Below, piece by piece: positions 11,428 through 22,808 of a stretch of 64,000 nucleotides of DNA. The position numbers and the translations under genes were made by a program. The notes beneath the pieces were generated by a model. That model was not told where the DNA came from and ran no database searches. It saw only the letters and a list, made by a program, of their open reading frames with translations. Location of the stretch: assembly GCA_941918925.1 (NCBI GenBank), contig OW799233.1:60142841-60206840 (forward strand), given 5' to 3'. This DNA is from Phyto melanocephala (lineage: Eukaryota > Arthropoda > Insecta > Diptera > Rhinophoridae). Every line of letters begins with the position of its first letter. Within the stretch, counting starts at the first letter, position 1.

Positions 11428-12345
11428 CAGACTGGAATGATCAGTTATTATCACAAAATCCATTAATTCTACATATGGTCTGAAACGTTTTACCATGGAC
11501 CCAACTGCTATGCATTTGCGCTCTGTTACTGAATAATTTTTCTTGGCTGTTGTTAAATTCTTTGAAGAATACGCAATGGGATGTTCACCCCCTTCCTAAT
11601 ATTCTTGGAACAACATTGCGCCTATTCCGACGTCTGAAGCGTCACATTGAATATAAAAAATCTTGTTGAAATCTGGGTTGGTTAATATGGGACTATCTGT
11701 TAAACATGCCTTGAGTTGATCGAATGCTTTCTTGGCTTCAGGGGTAAATACAAAATTTTTCTTCTGCTTGAGTGTTTCGCAAATAGGAGCGGTTACGGTG
11801 GCATAGTCATGTATAAATCTACTGTATCAACCGGTAATCCCCATGAAACGTCGAACCTCTTCTAATGTTTTAGGGTAATCGAGTTTCAAGATATCCTTGA
11901 TCTTGCCAGGATCCGGTTTCAATCGACCTCACCGACAACGTAACCCAGGTAACGCAATTCTCTACAACAAAATTTCGATTTATTTACGTTAATTTTAAGT
12001 CTGGCACCGTCCAGGCATTTGGCTACTTCCTTTAGCAATCTTATATGTTCAAAAATATCTGACGATACCACCAACAAATCGTCTAAGTAAACAAAGACCC
12101 GTTCTCTTAAGCGTGCTAGAATCACCCTATTCATTAAGCGGCAAAGTTTTTGTGCAGCGTTGCACAATCCAAACGGCATAACTGTGAACTGGTATAGGGG
12201 TCTTCCAGGCACTGTGAAAGCGGTCTTCTCTCGGCTTTGTTTTGCCAGGGGTATTTGCCAGAACGCGTCCTTAAGATCGATGCTGGATATAAAATTAGTA
12301 TCACCCAAACGACTGAGTAGGCCCTCTATGAGAGGAAGTGGGTAG
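11428..12345 (-). pseudogene. Ty3/gypsy RT and RNase H fragment
   Basis: Minus-strand RT from SSIDLKDAFWQIPL (near 12290) through MPFGLCNAAQ and the catalytic YLDD (near 12090), then a broken connection and RNase H ending at TDHSSL (near 11433). The first part of RT is missing, and several stops and frame changes lie below 11919. Sequence beyond the RNase H aspartate is unrelated, so the rest of pol and the 3' LTR are lost. It is distinct from the errantivirus copy. Confidence 0.85.
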
Positions 12346-12781
12346 CGTAAATAAATAAACGAATTACTTCTTCCAAACTAACTTGTTGGTAATTGTCTAA
12401 GGTGTGCATTCTTGGAAACTCTACTTCTGCGTTATCCTGAATCGTGTCGCACTGGAAATGTAAACTGCTTAATTCAAACCTTATCAATTTGAAAGACCTC
12501 ATAAAATCTATCCCAAGAAAAAGTTCTCGTTGCAATGTGGGCACTAAATAAAAATACGTAACTTTCCTAATACCATTTAATTTAACTTCAGCCCTAATTT
12601 TACCTACAATCTCATTCGATCTTCCATCAGCCGTCTTTATTTTTAAGTTAAATGGATGAAATACTAACTTAGCTCTTTCTATGAAGTCAAGACAATTTTT
12701 ACCAAGACATGTGACTGTTGCGCCACTATCAAGTAAGCCTTGAATAGGACGACCGTTGATTTCAATTGTTGTGTAGATCAT
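12326..12781 (-). pseudogene. Ty3/gypsy protease
   Basis: A retropepsin with the active-site DSGAT near 12730 and the C-terminal FLGIDFM motif near 12515. The open frame runs 151 codons, but the junction to RT at about 12345 lacks the N-terminal RT blocks, so a deletion joins protease to RT. Its catalytic residues are intact. Confidence 0.8.
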
Positions 12782-13020
12782 AGAATCGTGGCCTTCTTAA
12801 ATCTTGGTAGTCGAAATTTCCATTCTTAGTTTCTTTCTGTTGTAGTATCTCTCACGCGCCTTAATAATTCTTGATGCTGGGACTGATTCTACATTTTCCT
12901 GTTCGTGTGTTACTATAGCTTGACTTTCTAGATTTCTATTTTTTTCTAAACTGGTTTTAAGATGTACTAGATTTTGTTGTTTTAATATTTCTTTTACTAT
13001 TGGTTTTGTTGTTGTTGAAG

Positions 13021-14046
13021 TTAAGTGTTCTGTTGTGTTCTGGGATACGGGTTCTCAGAACGAGTCTCTATCCTTGGTCGAGAAACGTTCGCTGCACGGT
13101 TTCCCTGGCAGTTTGTACAGCGCGGTGTAACGGTGTCTTCCCGTCCGTATTTATAGCAAAATAATGATCTTTTTTCTTTAGTACAGTCTATAAATATATG
13201 GCCCCCTTTTTTGCAATTCCAGCACTGTATTTTCTTAGGGGTAGCTAATGCGTCAACTTTGGGTAACTCTGTATGTTCGCATGGTTCGCATTCATATGCA
13301 TGTAACACTCTAGGAGGGTATCTTCCACTAAATTTTCTTTGATTGTTCAACAGGTTTTCTGCACGTCTACATTCCTTCGCAAATTGAGCTAAACTGTTAA
13401 CCTGAACTGAGAAAATTAACTGTGCCATAGTCGCTTTGAGGTTACCCCCCATTATGGTAACGAAGTCTGTTTCTCCTAAAGGACTACGTCACTGGTTTCT
13501 TAGCTTGATTATCGAATTATAAAAATCATCAAAAGTTTCATTGTGTTTCTGTCGGCGATCTAAAATTTTTCAAAATCGCTATCATACCTATGGAAATACG
13601 AAATTGCTACTTTGAGATCGTGCCGCATATGTGTTTGGTTGTACTTGTGCGCTAAGACTTTGCTGAACTAAACGTGGTACAATGTCTAAAAGGCGGTCTT
13701 CAAAATTTTGCAAGTCATTGTGGGTTAAAGCTCTTTCTTCTCCTCTTCGAATACTGCGTGCTTGTCTAGGTCTTAGAGTTTCATCTCTTTGACGAAAGGC
13801 GTCTACAATTCCTCTAGCACTAATGCTGCTGAATGGTGGGGTAATAATGGTGCTATTGGCAGACCTACTTTCCTCGCTTGTCTCCAATACGTCTTCAGTC
13901 TGAGCTGCTTCTGCATTGGGGTTAAAATTTGGTCGCTTCGGAATCGCTCCTGTACTGGCTGATGCTGTAGTAGATGTATTTGTTGTCAGTGTGACGGCTG
14001 ACGAGGTCGCCTTGTCCGTAGGACCTTATCCTTCAGCTCTATTCAT
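13021..14046 (-). pseudogene. Ty3/gypsy gag with zinc knuckles, broken
   Basis: An ATG at 14046-14044 is followed within a few codons by a TAA; the frame then continues through a Ser/Thr-rich region to 13588. A second frame at 13452-13021 encodes nucleocapsid with one clear zinc knuckle (CWNCKKGGHIFIDC) and a second degenerate one. The interval 13588-13452 retains only scraps of capsid, so most of the capsid domain is deleted or scrambled. Zinc knuckles separate this Gag from the errantivirus one. Confidence 0.75.
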
Positions 14047-14246
14047 TAAACGCGTGCCAACCAATCGAAGACTAAATTTACAAAATTTCAAAACTACTCC
14101 AAACCCGAAAAACGGCAGAATAAACTCGACTAAAGCTGTAAACTAATTACGACGATATAGCTAAAAATTATTTGATTTCAGAAGATAAAAAGGCTAAAAG
14201 GAAAACAACTATATTCTAGCAACAATTAACCGAACAAATGCCAATA

Positions 14247-15171
14247 CAGGGTTGCCCATATTCGACGGACCCATCTGGCAACGCCATAACTTTTGACAGA
14301 GATGTCAGATCGCTTAATGACATACCGCGTTTGAAGCGTCAGTCCAAGCAGATTTTTACCATGCAACAATACACGAGACGCGAGCGCTCTGAAATAGTTA
14401 AAATTTACATTCAACAGAACAAGTCAATTGTGAAAACTCAACGTGCTTTTAAAATATTAAAAAATGTGAGAAGTGCGCCTTCTAAGAACACCATTAAGCG
14501 TTTATACGAAAAATTTTCGACTGGTGAGGCTCTTTCTAATCCGAAGAGGCCAAATAAAAGTCGACCAAGCCGATCGGCCGAGAATATCGCTGCCGTACGA
14601 GCCAGTGTTGAGAGGTCCCCAAGAACATCCCAAAAACGCCGTTCTCAGCAGTTGGGCATGGCTCGGTCCACTTTACAACGGATTATTCGCGTTGATTTGC
14701 ATTTGTTCCCGTACAAAATTCAATTGACGCAAAGATTGTTGCTCCACCGCACACAAGTCGCATAACAATCGATTTTCTGAAGAATTTGTTTCCGGGCCGT
14801 TTGATGTCGAAAAGTGGTGATTTGGACTGGCCACCGCGTTCGCCCGATTTGACGCCGCCTGACTTCTTCTTGTGGGGATATTTGAAGTCAAAGGTTTACG
14901 TTAACAAGCCAAGGACCTTAGAAGAGCTCAAGGACAACATTCGTGAACAAATAGCCGCTATTCCGGCCGAAATGTTGGCGAAAACGATGGAAAATGCTGC
15001 AAAAAGGGCACAATACGCCATCAACGCCAGAGGCGGCCATTTGAGAGATATCATATTCAAAAATTGATGTAAACAAATCTACTTGGAAAAAATTAAATGA
15101 TTAAGATTGCCAACCGCCAAATTTTTATTTTTTTAAAAAAAACATGGGTCCGTCGAATATGGGCAACCCTG
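14247..15171 (+). mobile_element. mariner-type element, internally deleted
   Basis: Perfect 28-bp inverted repeats (14247-14274 and 15144-15171), beginning CAGGGTTGCCC, flanked by TA at 14245-14246 and 15172-15173. At 925 bp it is shorter than a full element of about 1.3 kb. It is inserted upstream of the Ty3/gypsy gag, in the leader of that retroelement. Confidence 0.93.
14361..15067 (+). pseudogene. mariner-family transposase, internal deletion
   Basis: The ATG at 14361 (MQQYTRRERSE) begins the paired-type helix-turn-helix DNA-binding region. The first frame ends at 14765. Near 14740 an internal deletion has removed the section with the first two catalytic aspartates; the frame then changes, and the C-terminal region follows with PPRSPDLTPPDFFLWG (third acidic residue) and GGHLRDIIF at the end. 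It therefore lacks part of the catalytic core. Confidence 0.9.
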
Positions 15172-15173
15172 TA

Positions 15174-16108
15174 TTCACAAGCGAACGAAAACCTAAATCC
15201 TAGTTAATTGCGACTAACAAATTTGTTCCTTAAAAATTGTAATGTAATTCAGGAAAACTTCCGTAAACTGGGTAAAATTCTATATTCACTAAATGTATCT
15301 CTCTATCTGATAACGAAGTTAAATTATGCCTCTATAGAGCATTAAATCTGTGTATTCAAAAATGTTTGTCGAAGTGTAAGTGACATACAGTGGGTATTTT
15401 GTTACAAATTAGATTCAACAAAATAATGTTATTAGTAAAAGAATATTTAATAAACGTTAAGCTTTCTGAGGCTTTCGTATATTTGTTAATTGTAAAAACA
15501 AATATATTAAAAAAATTGGTTATTTTTTTTATTTTTTTTATAAATTTGTAAGACCAAGTCTCGTAATATTTGTATGGTTTACTTAAATTAATCAAAAACT
15601 AATACATTGAATGATCAAGAGTGGTGTCAGGTGCTGAGATCTATCGATGAGGACATGTACATTAAACGAGCCAAAAATCTAAACGGTTTTCGAGAAAGTC
15701 AATGAATAAAAGTGTTAATATGTTCCGTATGAACTGCCTAGTGGCGACAGGTTTCAACCCAGACGGACTACCTTGACTCACTTTGCCTTTTAACGTTCGA
15801 CTACCTTAAAAATGGTTGTCGCGATCATGGTACTTAAACTATAAGGCCCTGAGACTTACAACGATTTATGTTAGTAGCTAGTTGGTTTGCTAAACAGTGG
15901 CAAACGGATGGACCAGTGGACTCTCTCCTTGACTCACTGAACTATACTTTGTTTTAAAATTTTTAAAATCACTTAATATTCACCTCGATTTTTATCTAAA
16001 CTGTCTAACTGTAAATGTGTGGCGGACTTCATTAGTTGAACAAGTTCAATTTAAAGTAGCATAGCTACAGACAGCTGAACAAGCTAAACCAATTGCCGAG
16101 TCGTCGTC
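15174..16108. other. leader of the Ty3/gypsy fragment
   Basis: No coding frame is recognisable between the mariner and the lysine-tRNA primer site. The position and AT-rich composition fit the untranslated leader of the retroelement. Confidence 0.4.
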
Positions 16109-16126
16109 GCCCCACGTTGGGCGCCA
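16109..16126 (-). other. primer binding site, tRNA-Lys
   Basis: The minus strand reads TGGCGCCCAACGTGGGGC, the 18-nt complement of the 3' end of lysine tRNA used by gypsy and Osvaldo-type retrotransposons. It fixes the inner edge of the 5' LTR of the Ty3/gypsy fragment, which should begin at 16127 and run rightwards. Confidence 0.88.
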
Positions 16127-16495
16127 TTATTAAATTGTCATTGCATTAGTACCGCACACTAGCATCTTGTCGTTTCTGCACGGCTAAGGCTCGCGGGCTT
16201 GGGTGGCGGTTCGTTGCGGATTGAATACAAGCCTGACTTAAAAAAAAAATTGTACCAGTGCTGAAATAGCATGTCACTCACCATGGGCGTAGATGTCACT
16301 GCCCTCGCGTTTCCCTCCCCTAACCATGGTATTCTGGGCGCGGAACGGTATTAAGAATACCCCTAATTGTAGCTCATCACAATCGACTTACCTTCTTGAT
16401 CTTTTTGTTTCTACGATTAGCAAGACATTTTGAATCTATTAATGAATATTATTTTCAATTCCTTCTTTTTCAAATTCATATCGTAAATTTACATA
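16127..16495 (-). repeat. probable 5' LTR of the Ty3/gypsy fragment, partial
   Basis: Sequence adjoining the lysine-tRNA primer site; its inner end reads GACAATTTAATAA on the minus strand. It is less AT-rich than its surroundings. No second copy is present because the 3' half of the element is lost, so its outer end cannot be set; it may continue beyond the Tc1-like insertion at 16496-19091. Confidence 0.55.
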
Positions 16496-16785
16496 CAGAC
16501 ATAGTCATATATATTTACACAAATGAAAAAATGTTAGTATGTTTAGAAATAAAACAAAAAGTTTGAGCTTTTCGAATAAATTTCAAATTAAATCTACTCA
16601 ATTGTAATCCTTAAAATGTACAGTTTATGCTAGTTAAAATGTTTTAGCAAAAAACCTGGCGGCTGTTGATTTTAATTACAAATAACGTCTACGCCTTAAC
16701 TTTCAAAATTATTTACACACTTATTTTGTCTGTCAAAAGTATTTACACAATAGAAAAAAACATTATAAAACACAAAAAAAAATAT

Positions 16786-17441
16786 TTAGTAGCCACTTAA
16801 ATTTCCTTCAGCATCTATGACAGCTTGTAGTCTAGCTGGAATAGATGCAATCAAATTGCGTACAAACTCGATTTCTAAGCTGTTCCAGATATTTATTATT
16901 TCATCAATAGTTTCCTCTCGTTGTTGGCCCATTTGGATAGATATCTGCATTTTAATGAATGCCCATACATTCTCTATTATGTTTGGATCTGGACTCTAGG
17001 GTGGCCATGGAAGAACATCTTGTCCAACTCGATTTAAAAACGTTGTTGGTAACCATGCTTTGTGGCATGGAGCATTATCATGCTGCAAAATCCAATTTTC
17101 ATCAGAAAATAATCTCTGAGCCGAAGTAAAAGTATGGTTATTCAAAATATATAGATATCCTGCCTGGTTTATAGTGTTTTGTATTGGTACTAGATCTCCA
17201 AATCCATTGTTTGAGACACATCTCTAAAACATTACTGAATCCAAGCCGAAACGATTAAGAGGTTGTACTGCTTTATGCTTCGATCCTTTGAAAAGGTGCA
17301 TATAAGTTTTTCCAAATGACCCTTAAAATTGAAAATATGACACATCCGTCCATAATACATTATGCCAGAACTCCACTGGCTTATGGATATACTCCATGGC
17401 AAACTCTAGTCGTTTTTTTTTGTTTTTTTCATATATGTATG
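16786..17441 (-). pseudogene. Tc1-like transposase, catalytic part
   Basis: Minus-strand DD34E catalytic region: first Asp in LWTDVSYF (near 17345), second Asp in ILQHDNAPCH (near 17080) and Glu in NIIENVWAF (near 16975). Stop codons, for example just before the SPDPN block near 17000, disable it. It is the C-terminal half of the gene whose N-terminal half lies at 18408-18731. Confidence 0.87.
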
Positions 17442-17443
17442 TA

Positions 17444-18364
17444 AAGGGTGTTTTTTTAAGCCCGATAGAACTTGAAATTGTAAAAAATAACACAAAAAAT
17501 TAAATTGTAATCAAAATTTTTTTTTATTCGAAAGATCAATACGTGACATTAACATTTGAAAATGATTTCGGGCATATGGGCACCGCGGCTGTTCTTGACG
17601 AAGCGCATTCTGGACGTCCGTTGTTTTATCGCAAAATTGTGTTCAGCGATGAGGCGCATTTTTGCTTAACGGGTTTGTTAATAAGCAAAATTGCCGCATA
17701 TGGAGCGAGACCAATCCACAAGAGACCCTACAGACTCCATTACATCCAGAAAAATGCACCGTTTGGTGCGGTTTTCACGCTGGTGGCATCATCGGACCTT
17801 ATTTCTTCAAAAATGAGGCCGGAGCTCGCGTTACGGTCAATGGAGATCGCTACCGCACCATGATCAATGATTTTTTGTTTGAAAATATGGATGACATTGA
17901 TCCGGAGGAGATGTGGTTTCAACAGGATGGCGCTACGTGCCATACGGCGAACGCAACCATCGACTTATTGAAATCAAAATTTGGCGATAAGTTGATTTCG
18001 AGAAATGGACCTGTCAATTGGCCTCCAAGGTCGTGCGATTTGACACCTCTCGATTATTTCCTGTGGGGCTACGTGAAGTCACTGGTTTATGCTGATAAAC
18101 CAGCAACAATTGACGCCTTGGAGGCCAGCATTGTTCGTGTTATTCGTGACATACGGCCAGCAGTGCTCAAAAAAGTGGCCCAAAATTGGACGTCCAGAAT
18201 GCGCTTCGTCAAGAACAGCCGCGGTGCCCATATGCCCGAAATCATTTTCAAATGTTAATGTCACGTATTGATCTTTCGAATAAAAAAAAAATTTTGATTA
18301 CAATTTAATTTTTTGTGTTATTTTTTACAATTTCAAGTTCTATCGGGCTTAAAAAAACACCCTT
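17444..18364 (+). mobile_element. palindromic mariner inside the Tc1-like element
   Basis: Flanked by TA at 17442-17443 and 18365-18366. The left 176 bp (17444-17619) are the inverted complement of the right 177 bp (18188-18364), differing by one base in a T/A run. This repeat is far longer than a mariner terminal repeat and includes the last codons of the transposase. The true left end with its DNA-binding domain has been replaced by an inverted copy of the right end. Confidence 0.9.
17620..18258 (+). pseudogene. mariner-family transposase, N-terminally lost
   Basis: Catalytic domain only. The first Asp lies in VFSDEAHF (near 17645) in one frame; a frame change near 17690 leads to the main frame with the second Asp in QQDGATCH (near 17925) and the third in CDLTPLDYFLWG (near 18040). 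It ends MPEIIFKC at 18258. The helix-turn-helix region is absent because the left end is an inverted copy of the right. It is related to, but clearly diverged from, the mariner at 14247. Confidence 0.88.
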
Positions 18365-18407
18365 TATATTACTTTTCTCACGACATATGTCTTTATATCA
18401 TACGTGC

Positions 18408-18731
18408 TTAATCTTCTTCGAATGTGGATTCAATTACAGGTTTTCCAATGATGTTTTCTGCCTCTGCAGCAACTTTAACCGGACTTGCGACTGCATTTTC
18501 TGCGAATATTTTAAGAATAGAACGATCTTCTATTTTGTTTGTCACATATTTCCGACCAGTTCTGACCCTATTTTGTAGGCTTCCGTAGGTTTCTTTCTTC
18601 TTTACTAAATTATAGACTGTTTTCCGACATATTCCGTAATCTTTTCCCAAGTCTGAGGAACCCATTCCAAACTCCTTTGCGATCTCAACTCGCGTTTGGC
18701 GGGATTTTCCTTTATTTTCACCATTTAACAC
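18408..18731 (-). pseudogene. Tc1-like transposase, DNA-binding part
   Basis: Minus-strand frame starting MLNGENKGKSRQTR with a helix-turn-helix (GICRKTVYNLVKK) and an RTGRK GRPR-like linker, the N-terminal paired-type domain of Tc1 transposases. The coding sequence continued to the left before the mariner insertion. Confidence 0.8.
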
Positions 18732-19093
18732 GTTTTTTAGCGACTTTTCGATAAATATTTATTTTTATGCAATAAAAATTTGCTAACAATAAGGTTTATT
18801 TAAAGGATTGCAACGTTTTTAACTTAATTTCACGAATGTGTAAATACTTTTGACAGACAAAATAAGTGTGTAAATACTTTTGAAAGTTAAGGCGTAGACT
18901 TCATTTGTAATTTTAATCAATAGCCGCCAAGTTTTTTGCTAAAAAATTTTAACTAGCATAAACTGTACGTTTTAAGGATTACAATTGAGTAGATTTCATT
19001 TGAAAATTTATTCGAAAAGCTCAAACATTTTGTTTTATTTCTAAACATACTAACATTTTTTAATTTGTGTAAATATATATGACTATGTCTGTA

Positions 19094-20142
19094 TATTCAT
19101 CTTACATTATTTATACCAAAATCTATTAATCTATACATTCTCTATCATTTGGAAATTTATATCTTATTTTTCTTTATTCATATAATTCTAGTACAAACAC
19201 TTCAAATTTGATTATTGTTCTCTTTTCAGAAATTCTTAACAATTCTTTGACGCTAGAATTAGTTCACTTTATTCTCTAGGGCTTATCTTCAAACACTATT
19301 TCTGAAAAGTTTTGCTATCAAATTTGGATAGTTTGTTTTGTATACTAATTGTTAAACTATTTCTAAATTTGTGAATTATTAATTAAAATTTGCTTATAAT
19401 TTAATATGTTTAATATGCGGTTAAATGTGACATATGTAGGTGGGTGGATGAAAATCTAGTTTTGTTTACAGCGTGAATTTGAATACAAAAAAAAATTAAA
19501 ATAAATTTTGTGACACTTATTTTGGTCGTGAATGTAGAGCTAATTTCTCTTTTTATTATTCTCTAATTTTTTTCTTTCTTTTTTTCCTACTAATATGTAT
19601 TTTAAAATAATGTTGTCTTCTTAACTTGCACAAATATTAATATTTGTAATGCAAAATATTTTCCCATTAATTCTCTAATTTTCATAAAAAATTTAACTTC
19701 TTTGAAGTAAATTTGAATTACGTTATGGATAATTCGAATCGACATGAAATTTAACTTTTGGGACTATTGGTAAATGTTCATTCGGTATTTCGGTTTTAAA
19801 TATGCTCAAGAAATAATGTTAAATATTTAATAATATCTAACATAAATCCATAAACTAAATTTATAAAGTCTATTAATTAATTAGAAATTAGTATTGAGCG
19901 CGTTTAGTGATAATATTGCCGGGTAGAGGTATTAAATTTTGTCTTAAGGTTCTTTTATTTCTAGTTCTCGTAGTGGAGAGTGCTTAATAAACTACGTACG
20001 TATAAAAAATCAATCATAATATTATTAACGGCCTCTGGTTTTGGTTGTATGTTCCTGACGAGTTGCAGACTGGGTACAGTGATTATAATTGTTGACTCGA
20101 TAACTATTTTCTCTTCTGTTTGTTACTGTTGAGACTGGTTGT
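19094..20142. other. AT-rich sequence, possibly outer LTR of the Ty3/gypsy fragment
   Basis: No gene found. If the LTR that starts at 16127 is of the long (about 1 kb) type, its outer part could lie here, displaced by the Tc1-like insertion. I cannot see its end. Confidence 0.3.
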
Positions 20143-20150
20143 GTTGAGGT

Positions 20151-20941
20151 TAAGGTTGCCATTTCTATTTTAAAAAAAGAGGACGCCAGCATAAAAAATG
20201 TAGGACTTTTGCCCAAAAAAAGAGGACACATTAAAAAAAAAAAATAAATTTGATAAAAATTTACGACGCTCTTTAAAATACAAAAACAAAATTTGTTTTT
20301 ACGAAAAAACTTTATTTACAAAACTACAAACTGAACATATCATTATGATTTAATGGTTGCAAATAAAAACCAAAAAAAACAACAAAAATTCATTGCATTC
20401 ATTATCGGGAATGTACACTTTTAAAAATTTTACATATATTTTTCAACACTTCCAATTTGAGCCAATATATTACCTTCGCATCTCTTCAAATATTTGTAAA
20501 ACTCTAGGCAATCCATATCAAAATTATATATCCTTACTATATTTTTTGTTCATGACTTTCTTCTATATCTGGAAAACAAACTTTATAAAAAAACACACAG
20601 CTGACAAGCAGACCCCTTTGCCAAACTTTTTTAAAATAAAAGACAAGTTAAAATAGGCCATTTCGATAAATAGCGACAATTAAGGATAATTAAACTAATT
20701 TTGTACAAAGAGAAGTTTTAAAATTGTACTTTTTCAAAACTTATTATACGAGCACCTAAATCTTTTTTTTTTATACATTTTGTGACCTGTGATTTAAAGT
20801 TTAAATGTAAGAAAAAAAACTTCAGAGAAGGTGCAAAAAGACGGACAACCCCGGACATTTGCTAAAAAAGAAGTAGGACTGCCCCGGATGCCCTAAAAAA
20901 GAGGACGTTGTCCGGGGAAAAGAGGACGGATGGCAACCCTA
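20151..20941. mobile_element. non-autonomous hAT-type element
   Basis: Terminal repeats TAAGGTTGCCAT / ATGGCAACCCTA (one mismatch) with the 8-bp duplication GTTGAGGT at 20143-20150 and 20942-20949. Subterminal GAGGAC-type motifs lie at both ends (near 20180-20225 and 20865-20930). There is no transposase frame. The 8-bp duplication fits the hAT superfamily. It sits inside a short tandem repeat that itself contains GTTGAGGT, so the duplication deserves some caution. Confidence 0.75.
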
Positions 20942-21125
20942 GTTGAGGTTAACTTATGTATACTGTGCTATGAATGTGGCTGTTGAGACTGATTGTGTTG
21001 AGGTTAACTTATGTGTACTGGGCTAATGCGGGATTCACGCAAATTACTGTTGAGATTTTGAGACTGATTATATTGAGGTTAGATTGTGTATACTGAGCTA
21101 TGGATGTGGATTTTGAGACTTTGTC
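20942..21125. repeat. degenerate tandem repeat, unit about 55 bp
   Basis: About three diverged copies of a unit containing TTGAGACTGATTGTGTTGAG, then TATGTGTACTG and ATGTGG. One further partial copy lies left of the hAT element at 20126-20150, so the hAT element split the array. Confidence 0.6.
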
Positions 21126-21715
21126 TTGATGGCGCTTAGTATTTTTACTTTGCAGTAGCGGTACAGGTCAGTTTTCTTTTCCAGTCTACTGTTGTTCAAT
21201 ATTGGCAATTAGTAAATCGTCACGCTCGCTGTTGTCACTGACGAATTTTTGGTGCTCCACTCAGATGTTGTGAGATTTTTTTTCTTTTCGACGTCTGTAC
21301 ACTTTGCCGGCTCCAATCAAACAAGAACCAACGGAAATTCCTCATTTTTCAGGCACGCCATTTGGCTTTTTTTCATGCGACTAACTTCATCTTACATAGT
21401 TGAAATTTAAGGTATTCTTGTCTCTAATTTTTACTTTTCTTATCGTTAATGTCCGATGTGGCAACGTACGTTCTCTCAACATGAAGTTTCTATGACACGG
21501 TGCATTAATATATGTATCCCTTGCCATATTTTATCTTCCAGTTATGAACTCAGGCGTTGACACAGTACATGTTTGTATTGTTGGAAGTGAATGTCCCTTG
21601 GATGTAAAGTAATAAGAGTAAAGTATGAAGTAATCTAATCGTTGCTTTTATTGGTACTAATTTCGGTTAATTTATTTTTGTAAAGAATTTATTGAAATGT
21701 TTGTTATCACACTAA

Positions 21716-22632
21716 CGGCCCTTTTCACAATCTGTGATTATATTAATTTAACAGGAACATTAACAAACCGCCGATATCGTTAACCGAAACTATTTAACAT
21801 ACGGTTAGTGTTTTGCGTTTCATCATCTTTCGGTTAGTTAACACTAACATTATAGAAAAAGTATAGTAATACTGGTTTTTATTATTTACGAAAAATAGTG
21901 GAATGAAAGAAAATAATCAAAAAATATTATACAAAAATTCTTTGCAATTTTTTGATGAAAGACAAATATATATAAAATAAAATTTTTACTTAAAATAGTT
22001 TAAATACAGTTCCTTGGCAAGTATAAATTTTTATAAGTTATTTTATTATAATATTCTTATTATAAACGCCAGCAAAAAAATGGTGGGGTATATTCATTTT
22101 GTCATTCCGTTTGTAACGTAAATTTTTATATTTATCTCAACTTCATATAATTTCTCTATTAATTAAGATTTTGGAAGAATAAAGGACTATATATAAATAT
22201 CTAAGTTGTATTTATTAGCAGAAACTTTATTGACACGCCTACTTTAACGTCCACTTTGAAAGACTAAATTTACGAAAACATTTTAATAGCATATCGAAGT
22301 TATAAAAAGAAAGGGATACATATTTTAGTATAAAGATATTATTGCAAAGCGATTATTGCGAAAAACAAAATAATAAATTTTGTGCTATAAAAGAACATCA
22401 AATTGGTGGTGGGTATAAAAGATTCGGCACAGCCGAATTTAGTGCTCTTACTTGTTTATTTTTATTTAAATAAAAGCCTTTAACCGGGAGATTTTGTTCG
22501 GTTAAATTTAACAGAGACTTTTTGATTAATCTCTGCCGGTTATATGCTAACCGTACTTTGTGAAATTCAATTTTGCCTAACTTATGGTTAAAGTTCATGT
22601 TAAATTATAATCGCACTTTGTGAAAGGGGCCG
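21716..22632. mobile_element. PIF/Harbinger-like non-autonomous element
   Basis: Imperfect terminal repeats CGGCCCTTTTCACAA and TTTGTGAAAGGGGCCG are flanked by TAA at 21713-21715 and 22633-22635. The TWA duplication and GGCC-rich ends fit PIF/Harbinger. A hairpin-ended repeat (22080-22456) is nested inside. No transposase frame is present. Confidence 0.65.
22080..22456 (-). repeat. hairpin-ended repeat, family 1, short copy
   Basis: Reverse-oriented copy of the family seen at 36690-39552. The right end shows the palindrome ATTCGGCACAGCCGAAT followed by TTAGTGCTCTTACTTG. The left end has GGTGGGGTATATTCATTTTG. This copy has no mariner at the site near 22290-22300 where two other copies do. Confidence 0.65.
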
Positions 22633-22808
22633 TAAGGCCTATTAACATAATATTCAGTTAAATACACTTAACGTAAAAGTTTACTAACTTTCAGTGAGCT
22701 TAAACTGAAGTTTTAACTATAAATTAAAAAAGTTCGTTAACAATAGGCAAGAGTTAGTTAACTTGTAGTTATCAATTATTATGAATGAATTTCAAAAAGA
22801 AGAAGAAA

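Larger units (their letters stand above)
16496..19091 (-). mobile_element. Tc1-like transposon with long inverted repeats
   Basis: Inverted repeats of about 260 bp (about 16496-16755 and 18828-19091) start CAGACATAGTCATATATATT and are flanked by TA at 16494-16495 and 19092-19093. The motif ATTTACACA recurs inside each repeat, an IR/DR-like layout. The interior encodes a Tc1-type transposase on the minus strand, split by a mariner at 17444-18364. Without that insertion the element would be about 1.67 kb, normal for Tc1-like elements with long repeats. Confidence 0.9.

Noticed and set aside
14673..14891. Minus-strand 72-codon frame.
   Set aside because: Antisense of the mariner transposase across its deletion point.
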